Origin: Diphasiastrum complanatum
Taxonomy: Eukaryota; Streptophyta; Lycopodiopsida; Lycopodiales; Lycopodiaceae
DNA: 64,000 nucleotides
Direction: 5' to 3'
Assembly: GCA_029204225.1 (NCBI GenBank)
Contig: CM055108.1
Location: 2,692,348 to 2,756,347, forward strand
Shown here: positions 37,701-47,473 of the stretch, one piece after another
Layout of the letters: each line of letters begins with the position of its first letter
How positions within the stretch are numbered: the stretch's first letter is position 1
Program-made: the position numbers and the translations under genes
Notes under the pieces: generated by a model
What the model was told of the DNA's origin: nothing
The model's database searches: none
Seen by the model: the letters and a program-made list of their open reading frames with translations, nothing else

Positions 37701-38736
37701 AGCCATGACCCTTGCTTTTTGAACCTAACCTTCAGCAGTATACCAAGGCCTAAAGAGCACTCACAGCTGGCTGCAACATAGCTTGGCTAGTCCGCTGTCT
37801 TATCAGCTCAATTGTTTCTGTCAGGCAGACAATCATTGAACAAGAGGCAAACTGTTTAATAGTCCTCCAAATTCGGAACACCCACTACAGTACTTTATGT
37901 AGGAAAAATGCAACTATAGGACAACTTTCAAAATGATCGACAATACAATTGCAACAATCAGCATTCTGTGTACCTGGTGAATGCTTTTTACCCTTGTTCC
38001 AAGGAACTTTCCCATTATTTTTTCGACTGATTCTTTCTCTGCGTAGCTTCTCTTTGTTTGTGATAATACTATCAGACGATTCTAAGTCATCTTCAGGGCA
38101 TGCTGGAGATGCACCCTCTTCTACTTCATGCAGCTCACCTTCTTCTAGGGCTAACAGGTTGGAGCAGTTACCAAGAAAAACTGCTTTCTCACAAATTGTG
38201 GTTCTAGCATGTCCGTCAGAAACTGTGTCACTAATGCTAAGCTTTTCTCTGTTCACAAAAACTTTGCCATCTCTTTCTGCAACTGGAGATACCATCAAGG
38301 ATACGGTAGAAGGGTTCTTTCTGGAACTAGCTAATTGCAACTCCAAAAGTCCAGTCTTGAAGTGAGATCTCTCTGATTGACAAAGGTTCCTTGCACCTCT
38401 GATGGAGTTAAGCAACTTCACGATGCTCGTAGCTTGTAGATGGTGTGGAAAAGCAGCAGGTGAGATGGAAATGAACTGATGAGAATTGAAATAAATGGCT
38501 GTGTTTGAGGAGCCAACAGACGTTGGGCTTACTGGAATACTGGCAACCGGCCTGCAGAAAGTGTAATAATAACAGCTGAGGCAGTCTCCAATCAATCTCA
38601 ATGAAAACTGCAAAACTGCTTAGAGATAGTAACTAGTAGAGATGCAAAAAGCCTTCGGGAAAGTTGAAATGGCACACATTATGTAAGTAGCATTGATATG
38701 GATCCCTTACAGAAAATTGCAACTGCACCCAAACAT
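25052..38736 (-). CDS. Plant NUMOD3-motif protein, five coding exons, about 721 residues
   Basis: Exons (transcription order): 38736-38711, 38551-37974, 27065-26749, 26407-25839, 25727-25052. All introns are GT-AG, phases fit, and the total of 2166 bases is an exact multiple of three. The N-terminus (residues 1 to about 60) is Ser-rich and poor in acidic residues, possibly an organelle transit peptide. A NUMOD3-type motif lies at about 177-215 ([16 protein letters not shown], then [10 protein letters not shown] across the exon 2/3 splice). A second related motif at about 290-318 ([15 protein letters not shown], then DYRTRACMG) spans the exon 3/4 splice. Both joins restore the family pattern, which supports the splice sites. 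Residues 470-545 are a predicted coiled coil ([19 protein letters not shown]). NUMOD3 is a DNA-binding module first described in homing endonucleases. No nuclease domain is visible and the plant family's function is unknown to me. Exon 1 and the start are the least certain part. The gene looks intact. Confidence 0.8.
25839..26407 (-). CDS. NUMOD3 gene, exon 4
   Basis: The acceptor is GTTATAG|GATTAT and the donor GCACG|GTAAGG. It begins DYRTRAC, completing the W-x-D-P-x-Y-R pattern of the second motif, and ends in a charged helical segment leading into the coiled coil. Intron 3 is 341 bases and intron 4 is 111 bases. Confidence 0.85.
26749..27065 (-). CDS. NUMOD3 gene, exon 3
   Basis: The acceptor is the second AG in TGTACAGAG|AGGCT. 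The first AG would break the frame, whereas this one restores the HSP-E-A-I consensus. The donor is GATCCA|GTAAGC. It encodes the end of motif 1 and most of motif 2 ([15 protein letters not shown]). Confidence 0.85.
28290..28866 (-). pseudogene. Copia RT fragment
   Basis: Minus strand: [20 protein letters not shown] near 28740-28680 is the RT catalytic box region (VDD kept). Next come [15 protein letters not shown] near 28625-28580 and [20 protein letters not shown] near 28468-28405. The order and motifs are those of the C-terminal half of copia RT. Stops and frameshifts are present and the other domains are missing. Confidence 0.75.
28867..32335 (+). pseudogene. Chromovirus-like Ty3/gypsy element, internally deleted
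   Basis: Gag at 28867-29178 ([20 protein letters not shown] region). Zinc knuckle [13 protein letters not shown] near 29827-29866. Protease [10 protein letters not shown] near 30108-30137. RT at 30890-31315: [30 protein letters not shown] and the box FIDD kept near 31135. At about 31400 the RT end (RRFIE) runs straight into the integrase core ([15 protein letters not shown]), so RNase H and the integrase finger are deleted. The integrase C-terminal [18 protein letters not shown] lies near 32040. A chromodomain-like remnant (PKFLVA, stop, KELPLVEAT) near 32223-32270 supports the chromovirus placement. Many stops; inactive. LTRs not identified. Confidence 0.75.
31658..31806 (+). repeat. Partial tandem duplication inside the gypsy integrase tail
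   Basis: About 50 bases beginning GAGCTCAAT(C/T)ATGGATT and ending ACTCTAGGGATT occur at about 31658-31710 and again at about 31757-31806. They encode the '[14 protein letters not shown]' segment twice. It occurred after insertion, or in the source copy. Confidence 0.6.
33199..35164 (+). pseudogene. Copia D gag / integrase end / RT / RNase H with three internal deletions
   Basis: Gag from ATG 33199 runs to about 33900 with [18 protein letters not shown], a Ser run encoded by an ATC repeat, [11 protein letters not shown]-like blocks and a Lys/Gly tract. Around 33975-34000 a nucleocapsid-like KKKGK runs directly into integrase C-terminal RDVHFDKK, so zinc knuckle, protease and integrase core are gone. 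34500-34890 encodes RT ([40 protein letters not shown]). At about 34890 it jumps to the RNase H end ([28 protein letters not shown]), losing the YVDD palm. The stop is at about 35165. The open frames are long for a dead element, which suggests a fairly recent copy. Confidence 0.85.
35199..35290 (+). repeat. Polypurine tract and start of 3' LTR of copia D
   Basis: AAGGAGGG (35199-35206) is followed by TGTTAGAAAT at 35207. The next 75 bases share TTACTTTGACCCAAAAGGTC and GTGTAACCATGG with the LTRs of the 21-24 kb element. Similarity fades after about 35290, so the LTR is cut or diverged. Confidence 0.65.
35291..35889. other. No recognised gene (intronic)
   Basis: AT-rich intronic DNA. Two loosely similar segments (near 35405-35465 and 35565-35625: CATTGTTTTGAT / CATTATTTTGCT, then AACTTTTGAAT-like) suggest an old internal repeat. 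Nothing else is identified. Confidence 0.3.
35890..36295. repeat. Cluster of GTTCCC/GGGAAC words
   Basis: About 15 copies of GTTCCC or GGGAAC lie in two blocks, 35908-36000 and 36208-36290, separated by about 200 bases of ordinary AT-rich DNA. The first block includes the dyad GTTCCCAGGTGGGAAC. The sequence ends CCCTGGTAACTATGG. The two-block layout and a similar ending (CCCTGGGTTCTATGG) are shared with the GAACCG cluster at 44860-45120, although the words differ. Confidence 0.6.
36473..36485 (+). promoter_or_regulatory. Orphan copia PBS
   Basis: TGGTATCAGAGCC matches the initiator Met tRNA PBS of plant copia elements. It implies an LTR end just upstream (about 36300-36470) and a leader downstream. 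I find no gag after it, so this is probably a solo 5' end of an otherwise deleted copy. Confidence 0.55.
37974..38551 (-). CDS. NUMOD3 gene, exon 2
   Basis: The acceptor TTTCTGCAG|GCCGG begins at 38551 and the donor CACCAG|GTACAC ends at 37974. It encodes the Ser-rich N-terminal region and the first half of the first NUMOD3 motif, ending in KGKKHSP. Intron 1 upstream is 159 bases. Confidence 0.8.
38711..38736 (-). CDS. NUMOD3 gene, coding exon 1 (start inferred)
   Basis: ATG at 38736-38734 opens a 26-base coding segment (8 codons plus 2 bases) ending at donor TTCT|GTAAGG. It is the frame that joins in phase to exon 2. An in-frame TGA lies 12 codons upstream of this ATG. A further 5' exon or a different start is possible. 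The longer ORF starting at 38827 is in a frame that does not join exon 2. Confidence 0.45.
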
Positions 38737-39379
38737 TGACACAATGCGTTGATGAGATGGCTGTGGACGTCAGATTCCACCCAAAGGATAGGCTATCCCA
38801 GACCTGGCGAATCAGCTTAGACTGCATTGATACTAGTTACCTGCATTGATTAAATGAAGACTGTCATAGAAAACATACCCTATTTCGCATTATAAATAAA
38901 ATCAACTTGAATCATAAAACTTCAAATTTTGAGAAAGCAAAAATTATGATCTTCATCACTTGCTTCAGAAGAAATTCCTAAGGCAGGAAAAATGAACATT
39001 GACTACATGAGTGATGAGAGCAACAAATTGGCCTCTAGACCTAGCAAATCACCTTACGGATATCATCCTCCATAAAGTGACTAAGCATGATAAACCCCTT
39101 ACCTAACAGGTCTTGAAGTTGTGATCTCATCTCTTCTTTCTCTGCACTTTCCCTCCTTGACTCTTAACTTTTTACTTCAGATCCTTTTGAAGTGCAATAA
39201 ACTCTTCTTGAACTAAAATTAAAATCGCTCTCCTTCCCTCCATAGGTTCTGCTTTATCAATGGATTCCACTTATTTGCCTCTTAGTATCCTATCCTCTGC
39301 AAAGAAAACCTTCAACATTTCCTGTTTTCTTCATTCGATCATAAGAAGCTCACATTCCTTCATTGTATTCTTATAGACC
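38737..39379. other. 5' flank of the NUMOD3 gene
   Basis: Upstream DNA of the minus-strand gene. It may contain 5' UTR or a further non-coding exon: an AG acceptor (ATCAATGCAG) near 38822 and CAG|GTAACT near 38838. No clear TATA box was assigned. Confidence 0.3.
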
Positions 39380-39990
39380 ATGGAGCTCTTCCATGCCAAC
39401 TTTCTCTTAGATAGATGAACTTATTAAAAAATGGTTCTCTTTCTACTCCCAAAGTCAATTATATCTTCTTAGCCATGGTAAATAGCCTTCTCTTGGATAT
39501 CTGCCAACTCCAATTGTGACTTCATCTGCACATTCTTTAGGCCATTAATAGAGTATCTTGCTCGGCTCACGTTAACTCTAGAACTGCACTGAACAAGTAT
39601 TTGAACTCCTGCACATACTCTGCTAGAGTCCCTTTTTCAATGCATGTTTTTAACTTGGCTCTATCCTGCTTAGCATCATGCAAGGAGCATATTGATTCAA
39701 GAGAGGTTATGTGAATTTCCCTTATGTGTCAACCTCACATAAATTTCTCTTTTGCTGTAAAGACAAACCAAAACACCATTCGGAGCCATATCACAAAGTT
39801 TCAAAATGGAAAAGACATGTGTGCTTGATCACAGTTTTGTTGAGGCTCAAAGATTATGTCCAATGATCCCAGACAAGAACTAGCCTCCTCACTCATCTGT
39901 TTCCATAGAACTCAAGGAGCCAATTAGCAAAAGGAACAAAAAATTCCTGCTTGGAATCCAAAGAAAATCCAGATTGGTATGTGGAATCAA
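39380..39990 (-). pseudogene. Gypsy gag fragment
   Basis: On the minus strand near 39690-39590 the frame reads KLKTCIEKGTLAEYVQEFKY then LFSAVLEL, matching the gag 'Q..SVEEYV.EF..L' block. Downstream an out-of-frame stretch has a similar gag look. Weak and badly broken, with no pol nearby. Confidence 0.45.
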
Positions 39991-40410
39991 ACATGTTCAA
40001 TCCATCCTATAATCTATTACCACAATCTTCCACTTGCTCTCCCCAAAGACACCTGCACATACAAAAGCTAGAACAAAGTTTCTTCAATAGAATTTTGAAG
40101 ACTAGAGCTCTCCTCCCATCCGATGCCTCCCTCTCCATGCTCTGCCTAAAAGAGGCAAAGCCAAATCATGATTGAAATGTGTCTCCTCCATACACATCCC
40201 TAGACATAGGAGAATGGGAAGACCTATAATGAAACAACATAATAAGTTGGTTTGCCTAGTCCATGACTTAGAATTGGGCACCGGGCACATTACTCCTACA
40301 ATGCCATGCATACTGGTAATATTAGCTCAATAGGCTCTACCTAATTTCTATCAATGAAATACCTGAATTTTAGCTTTTCTCTCAAAAACTATAGAATTAA
40401 CCAATGGATG

Positions 40411-41072
40411 TGTTGGATTCCATGCACATAGGAGCAGGTGACCTTGCACCTAAGGTATGGTGAAATATAATGCTTATTTTATCCTTAATGGCTAGGTAAA
40501 CTTACTTAACGTAAGTTGTACAAATGTAATGGGCCATATTGTAAATATGTTGTGCCCCCCTTTTGTAACTATTGCTAAAGGCGTGCAAGTTGGCCCAAGT
40601 GGCCAAGTAGCTCAAGCTTATGTTGACACCTCATACTTTCCCATGCATGTACTTAAGGAGCTCTCCCCAAGAGGATAAGTTGCTCCAAGATCCTCTCTCT
40701 ATACCATTCATTTTTGGAGTTTCATGATCTTGGAGTGACGAGTGTATGCGATTTATAACTATTTGTAAAATTAGAATACATCCAATTTCACAAAATTAGA
40801 TAGAGAAGTCAATGATGTCATAAGGTAAAGGTTAGAAACAATATACAAGCAACCCAAAAAGTCAAAGGATTTAAATCAAAACAATAATATAAAATTCAAT
40901 CAACAAAAAAAACTTAGCCCAAACAATCTTGCTCTATGTCTCATCAATACCCAAGCATAATATATATGCATTTATTGTGTTTCCCCATGCTTTCATAGCT
41001 AGTGTCTCTTGCTTTCATGGTTGTCTTCTATAGTGATTCAGATATCAAACAGCTAGGCCTTGCAATTTTTCA
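40411..41072 (+). repeat. Copia 5' LTR (about 662 bp)
   Basis: Begins TGTTGGATTC and ends AATTTTTCA directly against a PBS. TG...CA ends and length are typical of copia. A second copy was not found in the window. Confidence 0.6.
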
Positions 41073-41085
41073 TGGTATTAGAGCA
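41073..41085 (+). promoter_or_regulatory. Copia PBS
   Basis: TGGTATTAGAGCA, one transition away from the consensus TGGTATCAGAGC, immediately after the LTR end at 41072. Confidence 0.65.
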
Positions 41086-41559
41086 GATTGCAGTCCCTAT
41101 GAGCCCATGGAAGATGGAAATTATTAAGGACAGATACTTGTGAAGATATGGATCTTCACTACGCACCTCAAACTTGAAGGAGGGCACACTTTTTCTATAG
41201 GGGTTTGATCGGGGTGCAAATAGCACCATTGGAGAGCAATTGGCATATGGAAGGGAACCACGCAACATTTTTCGAATTTTGTCCATATGTTCTAAAAGCT
41301 TCCAAGAGCAATTTACAAACTACAAGGTATAAAAATTGTCAGGCTCCCCCTGATCTTCATACCTACACCTGTCCAAAACACGCACTTATCAACATAAATT
41401 TGAAACCTTCCTGATTCCCTGTAAGCACATAACATCAAACACAAACACAGTGGAGCTGGCTGCATCGTCTCCTCCTAGCATTTGCTGCATACATCACGAT
41501 GAGGAATGCCCCTCTCAAGGCTCACTTATCCATGACCCTCAAGCACCCCTTAACCCTGG

Positions 41560-42545
41560 CCCTTCCTATCATTGACACATGGGCCATTCCATGCACAGTA
41601 GACGTTGTCACACAGGCCGGACAATGGATTCAACCAGGGTCCTCTATTTGCAAATCAGATTACATAATCTCAAAGTAGACGAAAGTGGCTATATCAGTGA
41701 GCACATTATTAAGGTCAAGAACCTTATGGATCAGCTTGCAGTTGTTGCTGAGACAATCAATGATAGGAATGTTAGTTCTATAGTCTTGAATAGTTTGTCT
41801 AATGCTTTTCAAGATTATGTGATGTCATTCTCAATTAGGAAACACTCCCTTCTTTTGGGGAATTATGTGGTCTTCTTCTTTACGAGAAAATGAGGAAGAA
41901 TCTCTCTGATGGAGAAGGTTTTATTAAGCATGCCTTCTCTTCTAAGAGGAAGCAATTTGCCAAGGGCCAGAAGAAAGGCAAAGGCAAATCAAAGGATCCA
42001 CAATAGAACTTGAAGTAGCAATTGACCAAGTAAAAAATTTCAAACGAGCCAAATCACAACTCTTCATTTATTCCAAAGTGAAAGGGCAGTAGCGACGATT
42101 GCAATGAGTATGAGCACTTTGCTTTTAAGTGTCGTAAGAAGCAGAGTGATCAAAAGAAAGGTAAGAAGCAATAGGGTCGCTATGTTGAGGGAGCTATAAG
42201 AGAGGATGAGGATGACTCTCGTCGATTTGAGTTACTCGCTGCCACATTGGCATCCCAGTCCACATATGGTCTGTAACACATTGATTCTAGAGCCTCAAAG
42301 CATAGGACTCCTCATAAGGATTGGTTCAAAACTATTGCATAGTTGAATAATGGACAGCACATGTGCTTGGGTGACAATATAGCACATGAAGTCAAGGGCC
42401 AATGTACGATTCCTATCAAGCTATTATCGGGAGTGTCTTATTCATATGTAGGTTAGCCAGAATTCTGCTTTCAATTGGTGCTATTACCAAAAACAACATG
42501 CTAGTAGAGTCTCTTGAGTCATCTTGTTTGGCATGTTATATTATG
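41560..42545 (+). pseudogene. Copia gag-protease, truncated
   Basis: Gag at 41579-41893 (DSTRVLYLQIRLHNLKVDES; FQDYVMSFSI). A Lys/Gly-rich stretch comes next, then a knuckle that has lost its first Cys (SDDCNEYEHFAFKC near 42090). Protease entry reads HIDSRASKH near 42277, where Gly of D-S-G is Arg. The sequence fades after about 42545. There are many stops, and integrase and RT are missing. Confidence 0.7.
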
Positions 42546-44238
42546 GAGGATCTAGTGTAGTACATAGATCACAAACACACCAAAGCACGCCAACAAACCA
42601 CTTGACATACACGCTCAAGTTCAGGTTTGACAACACCAAATATCACGCAAACACAATGCTCGCATAAGAGTTTGTCACACTCTTAACCAATTAACTTGTC
42701 CCCCATCCCACTTGAACACAAGTGGGCCACATGAGTGACATGGCTCAAATTGAAGAAATCTCATTGCAACCATGAGACTATCATCCTCCATCTAGCTAGG
42801 CTGATATCCTATCAGACACTTACAAGCACTGACCTGTAAAGGTGACAACAATGAGCGACTAAGGCTCAACTTAAGGAAATCTTACTGCCACCATAAGACT
42901 ATACCCTCACGAGATAAGCAGCTAGTAGACATAACAACAACTCATAACTAAGCATTCCAAAGATTCCTTTGCTTTTGACGTAGCATATGCATAATCAACA
43001 AAACTCTTACTCTGATCTAGACTCCTGTGACAAGGTAACATGCAAGCACACACACACACACACACTCATGCAAACCAACACAAATGAAAGCATCAAATAC
43101 ATGACCAAGGCGTATCCAAAAGTGGTATACTGTCATACCAACACCTGTGCCACCTATACATCCACTACTACACCACTGGTCTCCAAATTAGGTCCTCGAT
43201 CATGCATTTGTAACCAAGATGTCGTCACGTCCAAGCATATCCAATAGATGTCTCCATACATCATCCTAGATCTCCCACGATCCAATGAGTGCTCCAAGCC
43301 TCATCTCTGATGTATCTCCCAAACAACGCACTACTCCAAGCCGCTTGGCCCTGACATCTTGTCTTGCCGATCCTGGAAGTTGACGACTCATTAATTCCCA
43401 TGCACCAAGAACAAAAGTCTACTAAGGACCAGTGTTTGCTCGAAACACGTTTCGAACGCTAAAATGCGTTTCGAACGCTGAAACGTGTTACGAAAGATCC
43501 AAACAATCTGTAGCAAGGCGTTTCTGCCCACTAGCAGCTTGCAATCTTCCTATTACTGATGAATCAAGCTTTTAACCATTCTTTACTGCTACTATTTATG
43601 GATTCTTAGCACACTCCTACAGAATTCAATCTAAAACCATGCAAGAAGCTCTTACAGGCATCTTAGTGTCTGCTGGTTATTCTCTTTTTCAATTCACTTA
43701 TACAATTTATGCAAAAACATGTGAATAAGGATGTAAAAAACTGGATTTCTTTCAAGCCTTTCACCAAGGTTACTTTCACTCAGATTATGCTTATACTTGA
43801 GGCAACTCGGCATTAATCCACTAAAAGCTTTAAAAATTTTGAGTTTCCTTGTTTAACAAGTACTCAGATCAAGCTCTTTGAAAAGCAAATTTTTAGCCTT
43901 TAACCAAAGGGCAATAACCCCTTTTAAGGGCTGAAATTTTGCCTTACATTCAAAAAGCAAACAAGCCAAGGCAAATTGCAAAAACTTTTGGCAATGAGAA
44001 TTTTCACCCTTTTCAAAATCGCAATTTTACAAACTAGTTGCAAAACTTGGTAGTGCGCTTACCTTGCAACCAAATCCTCTCGAAAAATCCGTAAAGAGAT
44101 CCAAGAATCACCCCTCCAAGCTCTTGCTCCCCACCTTCCTCCAAGCTCCAAGAATCAGGACCCCAACTTTCAAAGATTTGTACTCCAATTCTTGGCTTCC
44201 TCTTGATTACTCTCCAACAGCAAAACCTCCCAGCTTTT
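42546..44238. other. No recognised gene; microsatellite and leader-like DNA
   Basis: Contains (CA)9-10 at 43047-43065 and the CGTTTCGAACG word cluster at 43450-43500. 43500-44238 precedes, on the minus strand, a PBS at 44239-44251, so it may be the leader and decayed interior of a minus-strand LTR element. No gag motif was found. Confidence 0.35.
43447..43500. repeat. Cluster of CGTTTCGAACG words
   Basis: In about 50 bases the words CGAAACACG, CGTTTCGAACGC, GCGTTTCGAACGC and GAAACGTG follow one another, each palindromic or a reverse complement of its neighbour. It is the same kind of keyword cluster as at 58, 35890 and 44860, but single-block and short. Confidence 0.5.
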
Positions 44239-44251
44239 GGCTCCGATACCA
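44239..44251 (-). promoter_or_regulatory. PBS-like site of a minus-strand LTR element
   Basis: The minus strand reads TGGTATCGGAGCC, a common variant of the initiator Met tRNA PBS, next to a Ser/Pro-coding-like leader. It predicts an LTR just above 44251 (to about 44400 or further), which I could not delimit. Confidence 0.45.
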
Positions 44252-44859
44252 CTTTCAAGTCCTCAAACAAAGATCCAAGACTAGGCAACTGTAACAAGGA
44301 AACAACAAGGAATCAGATGGTGCATAAACCAACCCAACGAAATCTAAATCAATTGGATCTAGGCCCCAAGCTATGGATAAATCAGCTCAATAGGTGAGAG
44401 GAATCACACCAGCAGCATGTAGCTACGCATTGTGACACCACACTAGACACATCAGTAGCCTAGCAGGGCCACCTCATTAACTTCTCCTATGAGTCATTGT
44501 TAGGCGCATACAAATCCATCATCTTGAGTTTGGCCTCCAACCATTAATTATGACTTTAATTCCATGAGGGCCCCAACCTCTCATAATCATAATTAATTTA
44601 CATGTCGAGGTAGGCCTAATGACCTCCTTACAGGGATAATAATCCAAGATCAGTCCAAACGTGGGCATGGCAATAGAAGGAGCAGCAAAATGTTTGAAAG
44701 AGCACAATCCTACTTTCTTGTGTTGCCATAATTGATCAAACTGAGCTAACGATCAATAAAAGTGTCTGACGTAGCTCTTTCATGAAGCAATAGAATAGCT
44801 TTACAAAGTGCAATGCAAGTGAACTCCTTGGACTGCTGCAATGACTAGATCATAGAATT

Positions 44860-45115
44860 AATGAACCGATAATGGTTCAGTACGGTTCTGAGAGCCGTAC
44901 GGTTCTCAGAACTTTTATGCAGGAACCGTGTGAACCGTGGAGGCAATTAATTAATTGATTAATTAATTTTTTTTTCAGTACACAGGTCTGTGTGGATCAG
45001 GTCCAAATCTGTGTCTGTAATAATTTGATAATTAAATAATTAATTAATAAATTAAATACTGGAACCGTACCCACGGTTCCCACCAGGACCCACGGTTTTG
45101 GAAACCCTGGGTTCT
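44860..45115. repeat. Cluster of GAACCG/CGGTTC words
   Basis: Left block 44867-44940: GAACCG, GGTTC, ACGGTTC, CCGTACGGTTCTCAGAAC, GAACCGTGTGAACCGTGG. AT-rich middle with TTAA/TAAT runs (44944-44970 and 45033-45056). Right block 45060-45110: GGAACCGTACCCACGGTTCC and CCACGGTTTTGG. It ends CCCTGGGTTCTATGG. The two-block layout is the same as in the GTTCCC cluster. Confidence 0.6.
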
Positions 45116-45470
45116 ATGGACTAGATACATGTATTAGATAAGTGTTAGATGTGTTTGGTAAGTTAAATTGGTTCTAATATTAGTTGATCCAATATATGAT
45201 TTAAGTCTTACAATAAGTCCTACTCTTAGTTAACAACTACAAGTTTTTAGTTATCGATAACAAAATTAATCTTTGTCGTGCAACAAAATCTAGTTGAAGG
45301 ATTCTGAAGAACTGTTTCGATCGTTATGCTATTCAAAACTTCAGGGTGGCTATCGACCAAAACTAGGTTCATTTCTTGTTGTTAGAACAAGTTTACATTT
45401 TTGTCAAATCTCAAACTAAATGCTTTTGCTACATAAACCTCTCTTGGGCATTAATGTGGGGCTTCATTAA

Positions 45471-45472
<2 letters not shown>

Positions 45473-45501
<29 letters not shown>
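45473..45501. repeat. (CT)n microsatellite
   Basis: About 14 CT units followed by a C-run. Confidence 0.9.
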
Positions 45502-45502
<1 letters not shown>

Positions 45503-45503
<1 letters not shown>

Positions 45504-46440
45504 CCGCTTAAAGCACTGCACTAGCCACTTCACATTTTTTAAAATTCTTTAGTACGATGATCTCATGTGCAAAAGATCCGGGGCTCTTGTGTATTCGACC
45601 ATGTTGCCCTTGCTTGCACATGCAAATAAATCCACCTGCAAGCACACATGAGGACATGGGCTTCTCATTGTACACACAAAGCTTATTTTCTTTTGAATGC
45701 TAGCTTATGACATCAATCCTAAAACTTCCAGCGCATGAGAAGCCTACAAAGATTTTAAATTTTGTTTATTTGACTACCTGCCTGCAGGCATTTCTCGTGG
45801 TGAGTGATTTATGGAGCCGGGCCCAAAATGCCGGTGGCAAATTTAGAGATATTGGGCGCCCTGCAATTCCAAAAATTTATTGCCCTTTACTCTATTTTGC
45901 TTTTCTCTCAACCTGCGCAGTGACTGCTTCAATGTCCCATATTGTCTTACCATAGAAAGGGAGTTTCTTTAGAAAACACCAGCACTGTCAAGCTACTGAA
46001 TGCGATACAATAAAAAATAATGATGTTTTTTTTCTCGTGTGTCCTCATTTATGCAGTGGACTGCATTCGAACTCTGATATCAAGGAGCAAAAGGGAAGCA
46101 CTCACCAAGTCACATTAATTGATGGAAGTGTTGCAAAAAATAAGTTCGATTTTCTCCAGATTCTGATCACAATACACATTGTAAAAGCACAATAGACGAT
46201 GCAAACAGATACTGAAGTGACGGCACCAGAACCTGGAAGAGGAGAACTTTACTTCATACTTTCTTCAGAGAGACCTCCAAAGCCACCTCAGAATTCAGCT
46301 TCGCATTCCACCCAGAACACACTGGTCTACTGGTGCTGCAGATGCAACAAACCCCACAAACAGCCTTGGAATAATCTGTCACTCACTCACTCTTTCTCTC
46401 TCTCTCAATAATATAATGCCCTAAGTAGCCATAGCTATAG
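45503..46440. other. No recognised gene
   Basis: A mixed region with a 71-codon ORF at 46199-46411 (Pro-rich, ending in a CT-repeat) that matches nothing I know, and TCTC repeats at 46379-46408. Base composition is slightly less AT-rich than the surroundings, so an unrecognised exon or UTR cannot be excluded. Confidence 0.3.
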
Positions 46441-47473
46441 CCATCATCATCATCCCATCATAGAAACCCACAAAGAAAGAAAGAAAGCAAGCACAGGTGA
46501 ACTAAAACCCAGAATAGAAAACTCGACCCTTTGCTTCTAGAAACACAAGAGAGTACCAAAAAGTAAAAACCTCATCTCCATGAAGGAACATGATAACATT
46601 GAGCACTCCACCCTTGGATTTGACCTACATTTTTTAAATATGCCATTGGATAACCGACACATGACGAAGCAACTTAAAGCAAAGATTGTTTGTTTGCCTC
46701 TACTAAGTTTCATTATGGTGTAAGTGGTGAGGTCGATCGAGACATGATGAAAAAACTAAAAAGGATAGATATTTTACCTTTAGCCATCATCATCATCCCA
46801 TCATAGAAACCCACAAAGAAAGAAAGAAAGCAAGCACAGGTGAACTAAGACCCAGAATAGAAAACTGAACCCTTTGCTTCTAGAAACACAAGAGAGTGTA
46901 CCAAAAAGTAAAAACCTCATCTCCATGAAGGAACATGATAACATTGAGCACTGCACCCTTGGATATGACCTACATTTTTTAAATATGCCATTGGATAACC
47001 GACACATGACGAAGCAACTTAAAGCAAAGATTTTTTGTTTGCCTCTACTAAGTTTCATTATGGTGTAAGTGGTGAGGTAGATCGAGACATGATGAAAAAA
47101 CTTAAAAGGATAGATATTTTACCTTTAGCCATCATCATCATCCCATCATAGAAACCCACAAAGAAAGAAAGAAAGCAAGCACAGGTGAACTAAAACCCAG
47201 AATAGAAAACTGGACCCTTTGCTTCTAGAAACACAAGAGAGTGTACCAAAAAGTAAAAACCTCATCTCCATGAAGGAACATGATAACATTGAGCACTCCA
47301 CCCTTGGATATGACCGACATTTTTTAAATATGCCATTGGATAACCGACACATGACGAAGCAACTTAAAGCAAAGATTTTTTGTTTGCCTCTACTAAGTTT
47401 CATTATGGTGTAAGTGGTGAGGTCGATCGAGACATGATGAAAAAACTTAAAAGGATAGATATTTTACCTTTAG
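46441..47473. repeat. Three tandem copies of a ~344-bp unit
   Basis: Copies at 46441-46783, 46784-47128 and 47129-47473, each starting CCATCATCATCATCCCATCA and ending TATTTTACCTTTAG. By eye they differ at only a few positions each, for example GATTGTTTG versus GATTTTTTG, a GTGT/GT indel and GGTCGATCG versus GGTAGATCG. This is recent amplification. The matching ORFs in copies 2 and 3 (both strands) only reflect the repetition and show no known domain. Confidence 0.92.

Larger units (their letters stand above)
27066..37973 (-). other. Intron 2 of the NUMOD3 gene, about 10.9 kb, TE-filled
   Basis: A single intron with consensus GT donor and AG acceptor. It contains a copia RT scrap (28290-28866, sense to the gene), a gypsy (28867-32335) and a copia (32660-35290), both antisense to the gene, a GTTCCC palindrome cluster (35890-36295) and an orphan PBS (36473). 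27070-28290 and 36490-37960 hold no recognised feature. Confidence 0.75.

Noticed and set aside
38633-38827. ATG at 38827 as start of the NUMOD3 gene
   Set aside because: Its frame runs into the GTAAGG donor at 38711 with a phase that does not join exon 2. The internal ATG at 38736 does.
46441-47473. CRISPR array or duplicated small genes
   Set aside because: The three 344-bp units are contiguous tandem copies with no spacer structure, and the repeated short ORFs simply come along with the unit.
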